Origin: MGBC131033 sp910585655
GTDB lineage: Bacteria; Bacillota; Clostridia; Lachnospirales; Lachnospiraceae
Reading direction: 5' to 3'
Length of the DNA: 27,597 bases
Assembly (NCBI GenBank): GCA_949502025.1
Contig: CATBCG010000001.1
Coordinates: 1 to 27,597 of the forward strand
The notes under the pieces were generated by a model that made no database searches, was not told the origin of the DNA, and saw nothing but the letters and a program-made list of their open reading frames with translations. The position numbers were made by a program, and so were the translations under genes. Positions 16,096-23,089 of this stretch are shown here, in pieces (the first letter of the stretch is position 1; each line of letters opens with the position of its first letter).

Positions 16096-16109
16096 CAGGA
16101 AAAACAAGG

Positions 16110-16140
16110 AGAAACCGCCTTTGGTATAGGCGGTTTCTTT
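16110..16140 (+). terminator. Intrinsic terminator after clpB
   Basis: AGAAACCGCC (16110-16119) and GGCGGTTTCT (16129-16138) form a perfect 10-bp stem with a 9-nt loop. The T-tract is short (TTT then GGTGT), so termination may be partial. Confidence 0.75.
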
Positions 16141-16161
16141 GGTGTAAGTACTGGTTTTTAC

Positions 16162-16190
16162 TTGACTTTTAAAGAAAATAGCCCCATAAT
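16162..16190 (+). promoter_or_regulatory. Promoter of the GH32-HAD fusion gene
   Basis: TTGACT (16162-16167), 17 nt, CATAAT (16185-16190). The gene starts about 40 nt downstream. No clear cre site or LacI-type palindrome is visible to me. Confidence 0.65.
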
Positions 16191-16234
16191 GCTAAGCAGA
16201 ATCAGGAAACAGCAATTTTTAAAAGGAGCGGCAT

Positions 16235-18388
16235 ATGAGTACAAAAGGAAAGCGGGATTTTAGACCGGAGTATCATGTTACCCCAGAGAATATGTGGTTA
16301 AACGATCCAAATGGGATGTTTTATCGGGACGGAGAGTGGCATTTGTGCTATCAATATTATCCGGAAGCGGCTCATTGGGGACCGATGCACTGGGGGCATG
16401 TGGTGTCTACGGATTTGGTAAACTGGAAGTATTTACCGGTTGCATTGAAGCCGGACAAACTGGGGATGATTTTTTCCGGGAGCGCGGTAGTTGACAAGGA
16501 GAACCGTTCCGGTTTCGGGCAGGAGGGTAAGCCTCCGATTATTGCCATGTATACCAGCCACGGGGACTGGGAGCAGCAAAGCATTGCGTATAGTCTGGAC
16601 GGGATTCATTTTGAACCTTATACAGAGAATCCGGTGATTCCCAACCAGGAAAAACGGGATTTCCGGGATCCGAAGGTGTTTTGGAACGAGGAGAGGAACT
16701 GTTTTGGCGCCGTATTGGCAGCAGGGGATCGGGTAGAATTTTATGCTTCTGAAAATCTGCGGGAATGGGAAAAAACCGGAGAATTTCGTATGGCAGGGGA
16801 GTGGTGCGAAGGGGCGGTATGGGAATGCCCGGACTTGTTTCCGCTAGAGACGGAGCCAGAATCGGACGGTCAGAAAGTAAAAAAATGGGTATTGCTTGTC
16901 AGTACGGGAGCCGTACCGGAGACAAAGGGGTCTGCTACCTGGTATTTTGTCGGAGAGTTTGACGGAAAACGCTTTGTGGCAGAAGAGGAAGAGCCAAGGC
17001 GTCTGGATTTTGGGTATGACAATTATGCCGGAGTCACTTGGTTTGGCAGTCCGGAACGAGTGCTGATCGGCTGGGCTTCTAACTGGCTCTATGCCAATCA
17101 GCTTCCGACCGGAGAATTTTGCGGGCAGATGACATTTGCCAGACGGTTGAGACTGAAACGGCTTGCAGAACCTATTTCTGACAAAGGGGAGCAAAGCGAC
17201 CTCAAAAGAACGGTTTGGTGTTTGGTACAGCAGCCGTTCGTATCAAAAGAGACGATGCCGCATATGCAGGAAATGGTGCTGAAACATAAGGAACAGGCGA
17301 TTACTTCAGAGGTATTCCATATATCGGTAAAAGGGATACGGGCTGGGGAAAGCGTTCGTCTGCAAAACGGGCTCGGTCAAATCTTAGAAATCGGTATCAA
17401 TGGTCAGTCCCGTGTGTATGTAGACAGAAGAAAGGTGCTGCCAGGATGGAGAGGAGCCGGAGCTGCCAAAAAGGAGGAGCCATTCGATAAAATATTTGCG
17501 TCGGAGGCATTTGGAATGGCGGTAGCAGAGCCGCCGGAAGGTTCTATCCAGGAGGGAGCTTCTGTATGGGAGTGTCAGGAACTGGAAATTTATTGGGATC
17601 GTTCGATTTTGGAAGTTTACGCAGAGGGAGGAAGCGTAGCTTTGACGATGCTGGCTTATCCGGACGAACCGTTTTGTCGGGCAGAATATATCGGAAGGAG
17701 CCAGGCTGCAGAGATTGATGCAAAACCGTCTGTGAAGCTGGTTATTTTTGATATGGACGGTTTGATGTTTGATACGGAGAATCTGTTTTTCCGCTATTAC
17801 CGGGAAGCCGCTAAGGAACTAGGCTACGATCTGACAAGAGAGTTTTACTTAAAGACGGTAGGAGCGAATGCTGCTGCGGTCAAACAAATGACGGAGGAGC
17901 TGTTAGGCAAGGAATTTCCGCGTCAGGAGGCATCAAGGAGAGCGCATAAGCAGATTGACGAGCTGTTAGGTGAGCAGCAGATCCCAGTAAAAAAGGGCTT
18001 GTATCGCTTGCTGGAACGCTTGAAGGAAAGGGGAATTTTATGTGCGGTTGCTTCCTCTTCGGCAGGAGAGACGATACAAAAATATTTAAAAAGCGCCGGA
18101 ATAGAAGAATATTTTACCTGTCTGGTCAATGGGAATGAGGTAGAGCGTTCTAAGCCGGAGCCGGATATTTTCTTAAAGGCGTGTCAGCTTTGCGGAGTAA
18201 GACCGGAGGAGGCAATGGTGTTGGAAGATTCACAAAATGGGATTCTGGCTGCGTGGCGTGCCGGGATTCCGGTTATCTGTGTGCCGGATATGAAGGAACC
18301 AGAGCCGGTTTACGCGCAAAAGACCAGATTGCTTTGCCGGGATTTGGACGAGGTATTGGCATGTTGCGAGGAACGAGGGTATTTCTAA
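16235..18388 (+). CDS. GH32 beta-fructosidase fused to HAD phosphatase
   Basis: One uninterrupted ORF of 717 residues holds two enzymes. Residues 1-495 are a GH32 hydrolase of the invertase/sucrose-6-phosphate hydrolase type: nucleophile Asp24 in WLNDPNGM, Asp145 in FRDPKVFW and acid/base Glu197 in WECPDLF, followed by the usual beta-sandwich. Residues about 500-717 are a HAD-IA hydrolase of the beta-phosphoglucomutase/phosphatase group: Asp506 and Asp508 in FDMDGLMFDTE, then ASSSAGE, KPEPDIF and LEDSQNG. No signal peptide, so the protein is cytoplasmic and the GH32 half likely acts on imported or phosphorylated sucrose or fructo-oligosaccharide. The HAD half could act on a sugar phosphate from the same pathway; this is inference. 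The ATG has AAAAGGAG upstream. No sugar transporter adjoins it. Confidence 0.93.
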   Translation: MSTKGKRDFRPEYHVTPENMWLNDPNGMFYRDGEWHLCYQYYPEAAHWGPMHWGHVVSTDLVNWKYLPVALKPDKLGMIFSGSAVVDKENRSGFGQEGKPPIIAMYTSHGDWEQQSIAYSLDGIHFEPYTENPVIPNQEKRDFRDPKVFWNEERNCFGAVLAAGDRVEFYASENLREWEKTGEFRMAGEWCEGAVWECPDLFPLETEPESDGQKVKKWVLLVSTGAVPETKGSATWYFVGEFDGKRFVAEEEEPRRLDFGYDNYAGVTWFGSPERVLIGWASNWLYANQLPTGEFCGQMTFARRLRLKRLAEPISDKGEQSDLKRTVWCLVQQPFVSKETMPHMQEMVLKHKEQAITSEVFHISVKGIRAGESVRLQNGLGQILEIGINGQSRVYVDRRKVLPGWRGAGAAKKEEPFDKIFASEAFGMAVAEPPEGSIQEGASVWECQELEIYWDRSILEVYAEGGSVALTMLAYPDEPFCRAEYIGRSQAAEIDAKPSVKLVIFDMDGLMFDTENLFFRYYREAAKELGYDLTREFYLKTVGANAAAVKQMTEELLGKEFPRQEASRRAHKQIDELLGEQQIPVKKGLYRLLERLKERGILCAVASSSAGETIQKYLKSAGIEEYFTCLVNGNEVERSKPEPDIFLKACQLCGVRPEEAMVLEDSQNGILAAWRAGIPVICVPDMKEPEPVYAQKTRLLCRDLDEVLACCEERGYF

Positions 18389-18448
18389 GCAGAAATCGGA
18401 GAGTTACTTGCCGGGATATAACTGGATTTGAATTTAAAAAAATTCAGA

Positions 18449-18477
18449 TTGACAAGATTCCCAGAATGTGGTATATT
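18449..18477 (+). promoter_or_regulatory. Promoter of the riboswitch-decarboxylase transcript
   Basis: TTGACA (18449-18454), 17 nt, TATATT (18472-18477). Transcription would start near 18484, exactly at the 5' edge of the riboswitch-like element. Confidence 0.8.
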
Positions 18478-18483
18478 GCTCTT

Positions 18484-18581
18484 GGTTAAAGGGGAGTAGT
18501 AGCCCTGTATGGTCAACAATCTCTGACGAAAGTCATGGCTGTGCAGCTTTCAGGTGGTAGAATGAAAGTACGAGACTTTTA
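18484..18581 (+). ncRNA. Riboswitch candidate, yybP-ykoY (Mn2+) type
   Basis: The RNA starts with GGTTAAAGGGGAGTAG and carries GGTCAACA at 18511-18518. I associate both, from memory, with the yybP-ykoY manganese riboswitch, whose 3' strand resembles the AGAC-TTTTAA seen at 18573-18582. Helices seen: P1, GTTAAAG (18485-18491) with CTTTTAAC (18576-18583, one bulge); AGCC (18501-18504) with GGCT (18537-18540); TGAC-GAAA-GTCA (18524-18535); CTTTCA (18547-18552) with TGAAAG (18563-18568). The 3' strand of P1 is also the 5' arm of the following terminator, so ligand binding should prevent termination (an ON switch). The core is not a perfect match, and since the downstream gene is a Na+ pump subunit, a different ion-sensing class, such as a Na+ riboswitch, cannot be excluded. 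Confidence 0.7.
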
Positions 18582-18622
18582 ACATACTATCAATATCGAT
18601 AGTGTGTTAAAAGTCTTTTTTT
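18574..18622 (+). terminator. Intrinsic terminator controlled by the riboswitch
   Basis: An 18-bp stem, 18574-18591 with 18598-18615, contains one G-U pair, has a 6-nt loop and is followed by seven T (18616-18622). Its 5' arm shares bases with P1 of the riboswitch candidate, so the two structures exclude each other. Confidence 0.92.
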
Positions 18623-18724
18623 GTATGATAGGAAAGCCCTCCGGGCAGGCTGCACACTCGCGCGAATGGAAGATGTTGCCGTTTGGCGCTCCTTCCCAAA
18701 ACAACAACTACGAGGAGGATATGT

Positions 18725-19861
18725 ATGGAATTTTTATTGGACGGAATCAGAGCTGTCACCTGGCAGCAGTGTGTGATGTATATCGTCGGTATTTTATTGA
18801 TTTACCTGGCGATCAAAAAGGAATATGAGCCGTCTCTGCTTTTGCCGATGGGGTTTGGCGCGATTTTGGTCAACCTTCCTTTTTCCGGAGCAATCAATCA
18901 GACATTGACCGGAATCGGCGAGGTAAAGGGTATCATTGAATGGCTGTTTTCCGTAGGAATTGAAGCTTCTGAGGCAATGCCGATCCTGTTGTTTGTGGGA
19001 ATCGGGGCGATGATTGATTTCGGTCCGCTGCTTTCCCAGCCAAAAATGTTTTTCTTTGGGGCGGCAGCTCAGTTTGGTATCTTTTTTACGATTATGGCGG
19101 CGCTGCTTTTAGGATTTGATTTACGGGATGCAGCTTCGATTGGGATTATTGGGGCGGCGGACGGTCCGACTTCCATTTTAGTATCCCAGATTTTAAATTC
19201 CCGCTATATCGGTCCGATTGCCGTGGCGGCGTATTCCTATATGGCACTGGTGCCGATTGTACAGCCTGCTGCCATTAAGCTGGTGACAACCAAAAAAGAA
19301 CGGTGTATTCCTATGACGTACAATCCGGCAAATGTTTCAAAGGGGCTGCGTATTGCCTTTCCGGTAGTGGTAACGTTAATTGTAGGGATGGTGGCGCCGA
19401 CCTCGGTATCTTTAGTAGGTTTCCTGATGTTTGGAAATCTCCTGCGGGAATGCGGCGTATTAAACAGTCTGTCCGACGCGGCACAAAGCACGCTTGCCAA
19501 CCTGATCACCTTGTTTTTAGGACTGACAATTTCCTTTAGTATGCGTGCCGAAGCCTTTGTCAACGCACAGACGATTATGATTATGGGACTGGGACTTTTA
19601 GCCTTTGTCTTTGATACGGTAGCAGGCGTGATGTTTGCCAAACTATTAAATCTGTTCAGTAAAAATAAGGTCAATCCAATGATTGGAGCAGCCGGAATAT
19701 CTGCCTTCCCGATGTCAGCCAGAGTGGTGCAGAAGCTGGCATACAAAGAACAACCAGGAAACGCCATTTTAATGCACGCTGTAGGAGCAAACGTTTCCGG
19801 GCAGATTGCATCGGTAGTAGCAGGCGGCTTGGTAATCGAACTGGTGACACGCCTACTGTAA
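18725..19861 (+). CDS. Na+-translocating decarboxylase beta subunit (OadB/GcdB/MmdB family)
   Basis: A 378-residue membrane protein of the family whose members couple decarboxylation of a biotin-bound carboxyl group to Na+ export. The hallmark IIGAADGPTSI is present with Asp146, equivalent to the Na+/proton-handling Asp of oxaloacetate decarboxylase beta. Other typical stretches are LLFVGIGAMIDFGPLL near 90-103 and MHAVGANVSGQIASVVAGG at the C-terminus. About nine membrane segments are visible. The preferred ATG (18725) has AGGAGG 6 nt upstream; an earlier in-frame ATG (18683) has none. No alpha carboxyltransferase or biotin carrier is in the window, so the substrate (oxaloacetate, methylmalonyl-CoA or glutaconyl-CoA) is open. 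Expression should depend on the upstream riboswitch and terminator. Confidence 0.93.
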   Translation: MEFLLDGIRAVTWQQCVMYIVGILLIYLAIKKEYEPSLLLPMGFGAILVNLPFSGAINQTLTGIGEVKGIIEWLFSVGIEASEAMPILLFVGIGAMIDFGPLLSQPKMFFFGAAAQFGIFFTIMAALLLGFDLRDAASIGIIGAADGPTSILVSQILNSRYIGPIAVAAYSYMALVPIVQPAAIKLVTTKKERCIPMTYNPANVSKGLRIAFPVVVTLIVGMVAPTSVSLVGFLMFGNLLRECGVLNSLSDAAQSTLANLITLFLGLTISFSMRAEAFVNAQTIMIMGLGLLAFVFDTVAGVMFAKLLNLFSKNKVNPMIGAAGISAFPMSARVVQKLAYKEQPGNAILMHAVGANVSGQIASVVAGGLVIELVTRLL

Positions 19862-19874
19862 AAACGGAACTAAA

Positions 19875-19982
19875 CCCATCTTAGATGGGCTCAAAAAAAC
19901 AGTCTCGAAACGGAAATGCCCCTGGGAGGAATTTCTGGCGCGTTTCTCTGCGACAGAAATTTCTCCCCTTTAAAGGGGCATT
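19875..19982 (+). other. Two RNA hairpins between the beta and gamma subunit genes
   Basis: The first is CCCATC-TTA-GATGGG (19875-19889), followed by seven A. The second is long: AATGCCCC (19915-19922) pairs with GGGGCATT (19975-19982), and inside it 19924-19937 pairs with 19954-19967 over 14 positions with a single G-U. No T-tract follows. The position between cotranscribed subunit genes suggests mRNA processing or differential stability, or a small palindromic mobile repeat. GTCTC/GAGAC flank it at 19902-19906 and 19990-19994. Confidence 0.65.
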
Positions 19983-20019
19983 GTAGAGAAGAGACGGAAC
20001 TTAAAATAGGAGGATAAAG

Positions 20020-20175
20020 ATGTTTCTTGTGCATTTAGAAAACCTGGCGGTCGGCTGGGAAATTATGTGGCGTGGTATGACCGGGATTTTTGCGGCGATT
20101 GCAGTCATCGTTGCAGTCGTATGGCTGTTTACTAGGCTTGGCAGCAGGACAGATCAGACAAAATCAGAGGAGTAG
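20020..20175 (+). CDS. Small OadG-like (decarboxylase gamma) membrane subunit
   Basis: A 51-residue ORF, starting MFLVHLENLAVGWEIMWRGM and continuing TGIFAAIAVIVAVVWLFTRL, has one membrane helix (about 20-40) and a short polar tail. In the OadG family the N-terminal helix anchors the complex and the tail contacts the biotin or carboxyltransferase subunits. The conserved-looking GMxGIF segment and the position just after the beta gene support the call. It is shorter than usual gamma subunits because the long hydrophilic tail is missing. Ribosome binding site AGGAGG with about 7 nt spacing makes translation credible. The stop (20173-20175) abuts the stop of the convergent MATE gene. Similarity is weak because so few residues exist, so the function is inferred from context. 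Confidence 0.78.
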   Translation: MFLVHLENLAVGWEIMWRGMTGIFAAIAVIVAVVWLFTRLGSRTDQTKSEE

Positions 20176-21525
20176 CTATAGGCAAGCCACCATCTGTTTT
20201 GCCTGCCGGTTCCAACGAAAGCTAAGAAAGCAGCCTGTTATCAGGGAACAAAGTAACGTAACGTTGGCGGAAAAGACGATGCCATACAGCCCAAACAGAC
20301 GGCTCATAATAAGCAGGATCGGCAGGTAAAACAGACCTTTATCCAAAACGGCAACAAAGGTAGCATACGTAGCTTTTCCGGTAGATTGCAGAAAGGTCTG
20401 ACAGAGCTGGTACAGCCCGTAAACCGGACCGCTTAGCAAAGAGGAAAAGACCATAATCTGCCCATAGGAAAGAATTTCCTCGTTATCAATAAAAGTGGAA
20501 ATAATGGCATTGCGGAAAAGAAAGCAAACAACAGTTAAAAGAGAGCCTATCAGTATGGTAAAAAGCCCGGTATTCCGAACAAGCTGGTGGATGCGCCGCC
20601 AATCGCCTTTGCCAAAGTTATAGGAAATAGCAGGCTGTAATCCCATACAGATACCCATAGCCAGCATAGAAAGCAGCATTCCGATTTTTCCGGAAACGCC
20701 GACGGCAGCCAGAGCGACAGAACCATAGCCCATCATCAGGCGGTTGGAAATCATAGAAGAGCAGCTCATAAGAATCGTACTGCATGCCAGTGGAAGCCCT
20801 AAAGTAATAATCGGTACAAGGATTTCTTTTTTGAGCGAACTATCCTTTAGCCGTAGAGAAAAAGCAGGCTGTTTTTTCAGGATATAATAGATTAAATAAA
20901 GGGTACTGACAGCATTGCCGATGACAGTCGCGAAGGCAGCTCCGGCAACATCCCAGGAAAAGCCTAGAATAAATAGTGCATCTAGGGCGATATTGGTAAT
21001 AGTACCAAGAGCATTGGCGATCATGGACTCGGCGGCGGCACCGTCAGAACGGATAATATTGGCAAAGACGTTGTTAAACAGAATAACCGGGGCGCCAAGC
21101 GCAATGATACGAAGATAGCTGCGTGTGTGCGGAAGTGTTCCGGCATCAGCGCCGAGCGCCAGGGAAAGCGGCTCGGCAAGAAAGAATACCATTCCTGAAA
21201 ATAATATGCCAATCGCCAAGGAGCCATAACAGCAAAGACTGGTATAGGAGCGAATACGATTGAACTCTTTTTTTCCAAAAGCCATAGAAACCGCAGTACA
21301 GCCGCCGCTTCCAAAAAGTGTTCCCAAGCCGGAAAGGATAGAGAAAAGAGGCGTGCACAAAGAAATGGCGGCAATTTTTTCCGGGTCGCCGGTCTGACCG
21401 ATAAAAAAAGTATCTGCCATATTGTAGACGACCATAACCAGCATAATAACGATGGTCGGCAGACAAAGTCTGCATAATAGTTTAGGAAAAGATGCTTGTT
21501 CTAACATAGTTTGCTTGTGTTCCAT
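20176..21525 (-). CDS. MATE family multidrug exporter
   Basis: A 449-residue MATE (MOP superfamily) transporter with the usual 12 membrane segments in two related halves. Typical marks are LCLPTIVIMLVMVVYNMADTFFIGQ near the N-terminus and VGVSGKIGMLLSMLAMGICMGLQPAISYNFG at the start of the second half. MATE proteins expel cationic drugs or metabolites in exchange for Na+ or H+; the substrate is not evident. The ATG is preceded by AAGGGGG on the minus strand. It is divergent from a TetR gene and shares with it a promoter/operator region with mirror-image sites, so it is probably the repressor's target. Its 3' end meets the small decarboxylase gene with no gap. Confidence 0.92.
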   Translation of the reverse strand: MEHKQTMLEQASFPKLLCRLCLPTIVIMLVMVVYNMADTFFIGQTGDPEKIAAISLCTPLFSILSGLGTLFGSGGCTAVSMAFGKKEFNRIRSYTSLCCYGSLAIGILFSGMVFFLAEPLSLALGADAGTLPHTRSYLRIIALGAPVILFNNVFANIIRSDGAAAESMIANALGTITNIALDALFILGFSWDVAGAAFATVIGNAVSTLYLIYYILKKQPAFSLRLKDSSLKKEILVPIITLGLPLACSTILMSCSSMISNRLMMGYGSVALAAVGVSGKIGMLLSMLAMGICMGLQPAISYNFGKGDWRRIHQLVRNTGLFTILIGSLLTVVCFLFRNAIISTFIDNEEILSYGQIMVFSSLLSGPVYGLYQLCQTFLQSTGKATYATFVAVLDKGLFYLPILLIMSRLFGLYGIVFSANVTLLCSLITGCFLSFRWNRQAKQMVACL

Positions 21526-21547
21526 AAAAAATCCCCCTTTTTTGCTT

Positions 21548-21643
21548 TATTATTTCTGCACTTGTAGTTTTAATATGAGTTTAGTATAATTAGGATGAAA
21601 AAGAAAAGCAACAGACAATATATCAACAAGTGTAGAAATAATA
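21548..21643. promoter_or_regulatory. Divergent promoter and twin operator for MATE/TetR pair
   Basis: An 18-nt sequence at 21548-21565 (TATTATTTCTGCACTTGT) recurs inverted at 21626-21643 with one mismatch. The plus promoter for tetR is TTGTAG (21562-21567), 17 nt, TATAAT (21585-21590). The minus promoter for the exporter is TTGCTT (21611-21606), 17 nt, TATACT (21588-21583). The two -10 boxes overlap. The left arm covers the -35 of tetR; the right arm lies just upstream of the exporter's -35 and next to the tetR ribosome site. Repression of both genes by the TetR protein is the natural reading. Confidence 0.75.
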
Positions 21644-21652
21644 GGAGAAACT

Positions 21653-22234
21653 ATGAATACAAAAGGAAATCAGCGGTATCAAGATACCAGGAAACGAATC
21701 GAGGCGGTCGTTCAGGATCTGTTACAGACAAAAAAGCTACAGGAAATTACGGTCAGCGAGGTTTGCCGCTTAGCAGGTATCCATCGGACTACGTTTTATG
21801 GGCATTTTTTAGATATTTATGATTGTATGGAAAAGCTGATAAGGGAAATGTATACAGAAATGATGGAGCATTTTGTAGCAGAAGAAAATGTAACACTATC
21901 GGAAGGTTTCCTGTGGCTGTTTGAGTTTGTAAAAGAGCATAGAGGCTTGTTCCTGCGATTTATAGAAATCAGACAAGAAAGTCCGACGTTTCAGGGGCTT
22001 CCGACTTTTTTGGAACGGCATATGGAAAAGCTTGTATTGCAGTTTGGTTACATATCGAAGGAGGAATTGCTTTATCATCAGGAATTTTTTAGCGCCGGGC
22101 TATTGGCAATGATACGGCGTTGGCTGCTGTGTGGCTGCGTGGAAAGCCCGGAGGAAATGTGCCGGATTTTGGAACGGGAATATGTGCCGGGGAAAGAAGG
22201 GCGGTATGGTCGTTCGATTGGGCTGCTATCGTAG
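21653..22234 (+). CDS. TetR/AcrR family transcriptional regulator
   Basis: A 193-residue regulator with an N-terminal TetR helix-turn-helix (about 14-62; ITVSEVCRLAGIHRTTFYGHFLDIYD is the recognisable part) and a helical C-terminal ligand-binding and dimerisation region with no clear subfamily. The pattern RTTFYGHF is that of the small-protein Firmicute TetR group that includes dihydroxyacetone-kinase regulators. The start ATG follows TAGGAG. The gene is divergent from the MATE exporter and lies next to the inverted 18-nt operators, so it most likely represses the exporter and itself, with release by an exported compound. Ligand unknown. Confidence 0.9.
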   Translation: MNTKGNQRYQDTRKRIEAVVQDLLQTKKLQEITVSEVCRLAGIHRTTFYGHFLDIYDCMEKLIREMYTEMMEHFVAEENVTLSEGFLWLFEFVKEHRGLFLRFIEIRQESPTFQGLPTFLERHMEKLVLQFGYISKEELLYHQEFFSAGLLAMIRRWLLCGCVESPEEMCRILEREYVPGKEGRYGRSIGLLS

Positions 22235-22275
22235 TCGGTTGTATGTTACATAAAATTAGGAGAGTGGAATAAATC

Positions 22276-22548
22276 GTGTTTTTTCTTCCCGCTTTTTTGT
22301 TGGTTGGTATTGCTACCATGTTTTTGATATGGATTGGAACGTTTGTTTTGCAGATATTCCTGAGTAAAGCGAATAATCCATGGCTGGGCTTGATCTTGCC
22401 TGGGATAACGTTTGGCGTAATTTTGTATGTTTGTACACTGGCTCCGGATTTTGATACGATCTGGTATGGATTAACTAGAGCGAATATTCCTACGGTTGTT
22501 TATTTGCTGATCTACTTCTTTGTTCGCAAGAGAAAGAAAAAAAGATGA
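22276..22548 (+). CDS. Small membrane protein, unknown function
   Basis: A 90-residue hydrophobic protein with three likely membrane segments (about 4-27, 35-52 and 68-83) and a strongly basic end, RKRKKKR. The start is GTG; AGGAG at 22258-22262 is 13 nt upstream, which is long, so the start is not certain. It follows the TetR gene by 41 nt on the same strand with no terminator between, so it is possibly cotranscribed. No domain is recognised. The positive C-terminus would lie in the cytoplasm. Confidence 0.65.
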   Translation: MFFLPAFLLVGIATMFLIWIGTFVLQIFLSKANNPWLGLILPGITFGVILYVCTLAPDFDTIWYGLTRANIPTVVYLLIYFFVRKRKKKR

Positions 22549-22601
22549 ATTATTTATGATTTTTATTTTTGAAAGACCGTTCTATAGCAGAAAAAATCAT
22601 C

Positions 22602-22630
22602 TTGACAAGGAGTAGTTCTCACAGTATAAT
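22602..22630 (+). promoter_or_regulatory. Consensus promoter of tyrS
   Basis: TTGACA (22602-22607), a 17-nt spacer and TATAAT (22625-22630): a perfect sigma-A consensus. Transcription should start near 22637 and enter the T-box leader. Confidence 0.93.
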
Positions 22631-22636
22631 GTTGCC

Positions 22637-23024
22637 CATAGTTGTAACATTTATGAAGAACAATGACTTCATGAAAAAGCAATGACTTCATTAAAAAGCA
22701 ATGAAGGGAAGAAGTAGCAGACGGAACCTGCCACACAGAAAGTTACCGGGTGATGAGAGGTGCGTGGACGGAGTGCTGTGAATACATCCTGGAGCTGTGC
22801 ATCGAACGAATTTGACGAGGACAGTCGAAAGAGGAGCAGAACCTTTTTCGGTAGGAGAGCAAATGTTTAGTAGACTGCAACGGGGGCGACCGTTATATGG
22901 CAGAAGTATCGGCAGGATGCCTGTACTTCCAGAGGCAGGCTGCGTGAGCAGTTTGTGAAAAAAGGTGGTAACACGGAGCTGGAGAGATTCAGACCGTCCT
23001 TTTGTAAAGAGGGGCGGTTTTTTT
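22637..23024 (+). ncRNA. T-box riboswitch, tyrosine specific
   Basis: The leader carries the T-box bulge sequence AAGGTGGTAACACGGAGC (22962-22979) and a downstream terminator, ACCGTCCT (22993-23000) with GGGGCGGT (23011-23018) and seven T (23018-23024). In stem I, the specifier loop reads GAA-TAC-A with the Tyr codon UAC at 22783-22785, and GATGAGAG (22752-22759) resembles the conserved GAUG/AG bulge. Uncharged tRNA-Tyr pairing with the specifier and with the T-box bulge would favour the antiterminator and switch on tyrS. The specifier and the gene agree. The first ~70 nt are an extra 5' segment with tandem repeats (listed separately). Confidence 0.93.
22661..22706 (+). repeat. Tandem 19-nt repeats at the 5' end of the T-box leader
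   Basis: CAATGACTTCATGAAAAAG (22661-22679) is followed by a copy with one change (22680-22698) and by the start of a third (22699-22706, CAATGAAG). CTTCATT and AATGAAG can form alternate hairpins, for example 22686-22692 with 22700-22706. This lies before stem I. Confidence 0.8.
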
Positions 23025-23089
23025 GTGTTCCTATATTCACATATCGCCGCCCAGGCAATATGAAAAAAGAAAAGAAAGGAAGAAACAAG

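Noticed and set aside
22955..23089. Longer tyrS form starting at 22955
   Set aside because: It would be translated from the T-box antiterminator and terminator; the ATG at 23090 has the ribosome site and the family-typical N-terminus.
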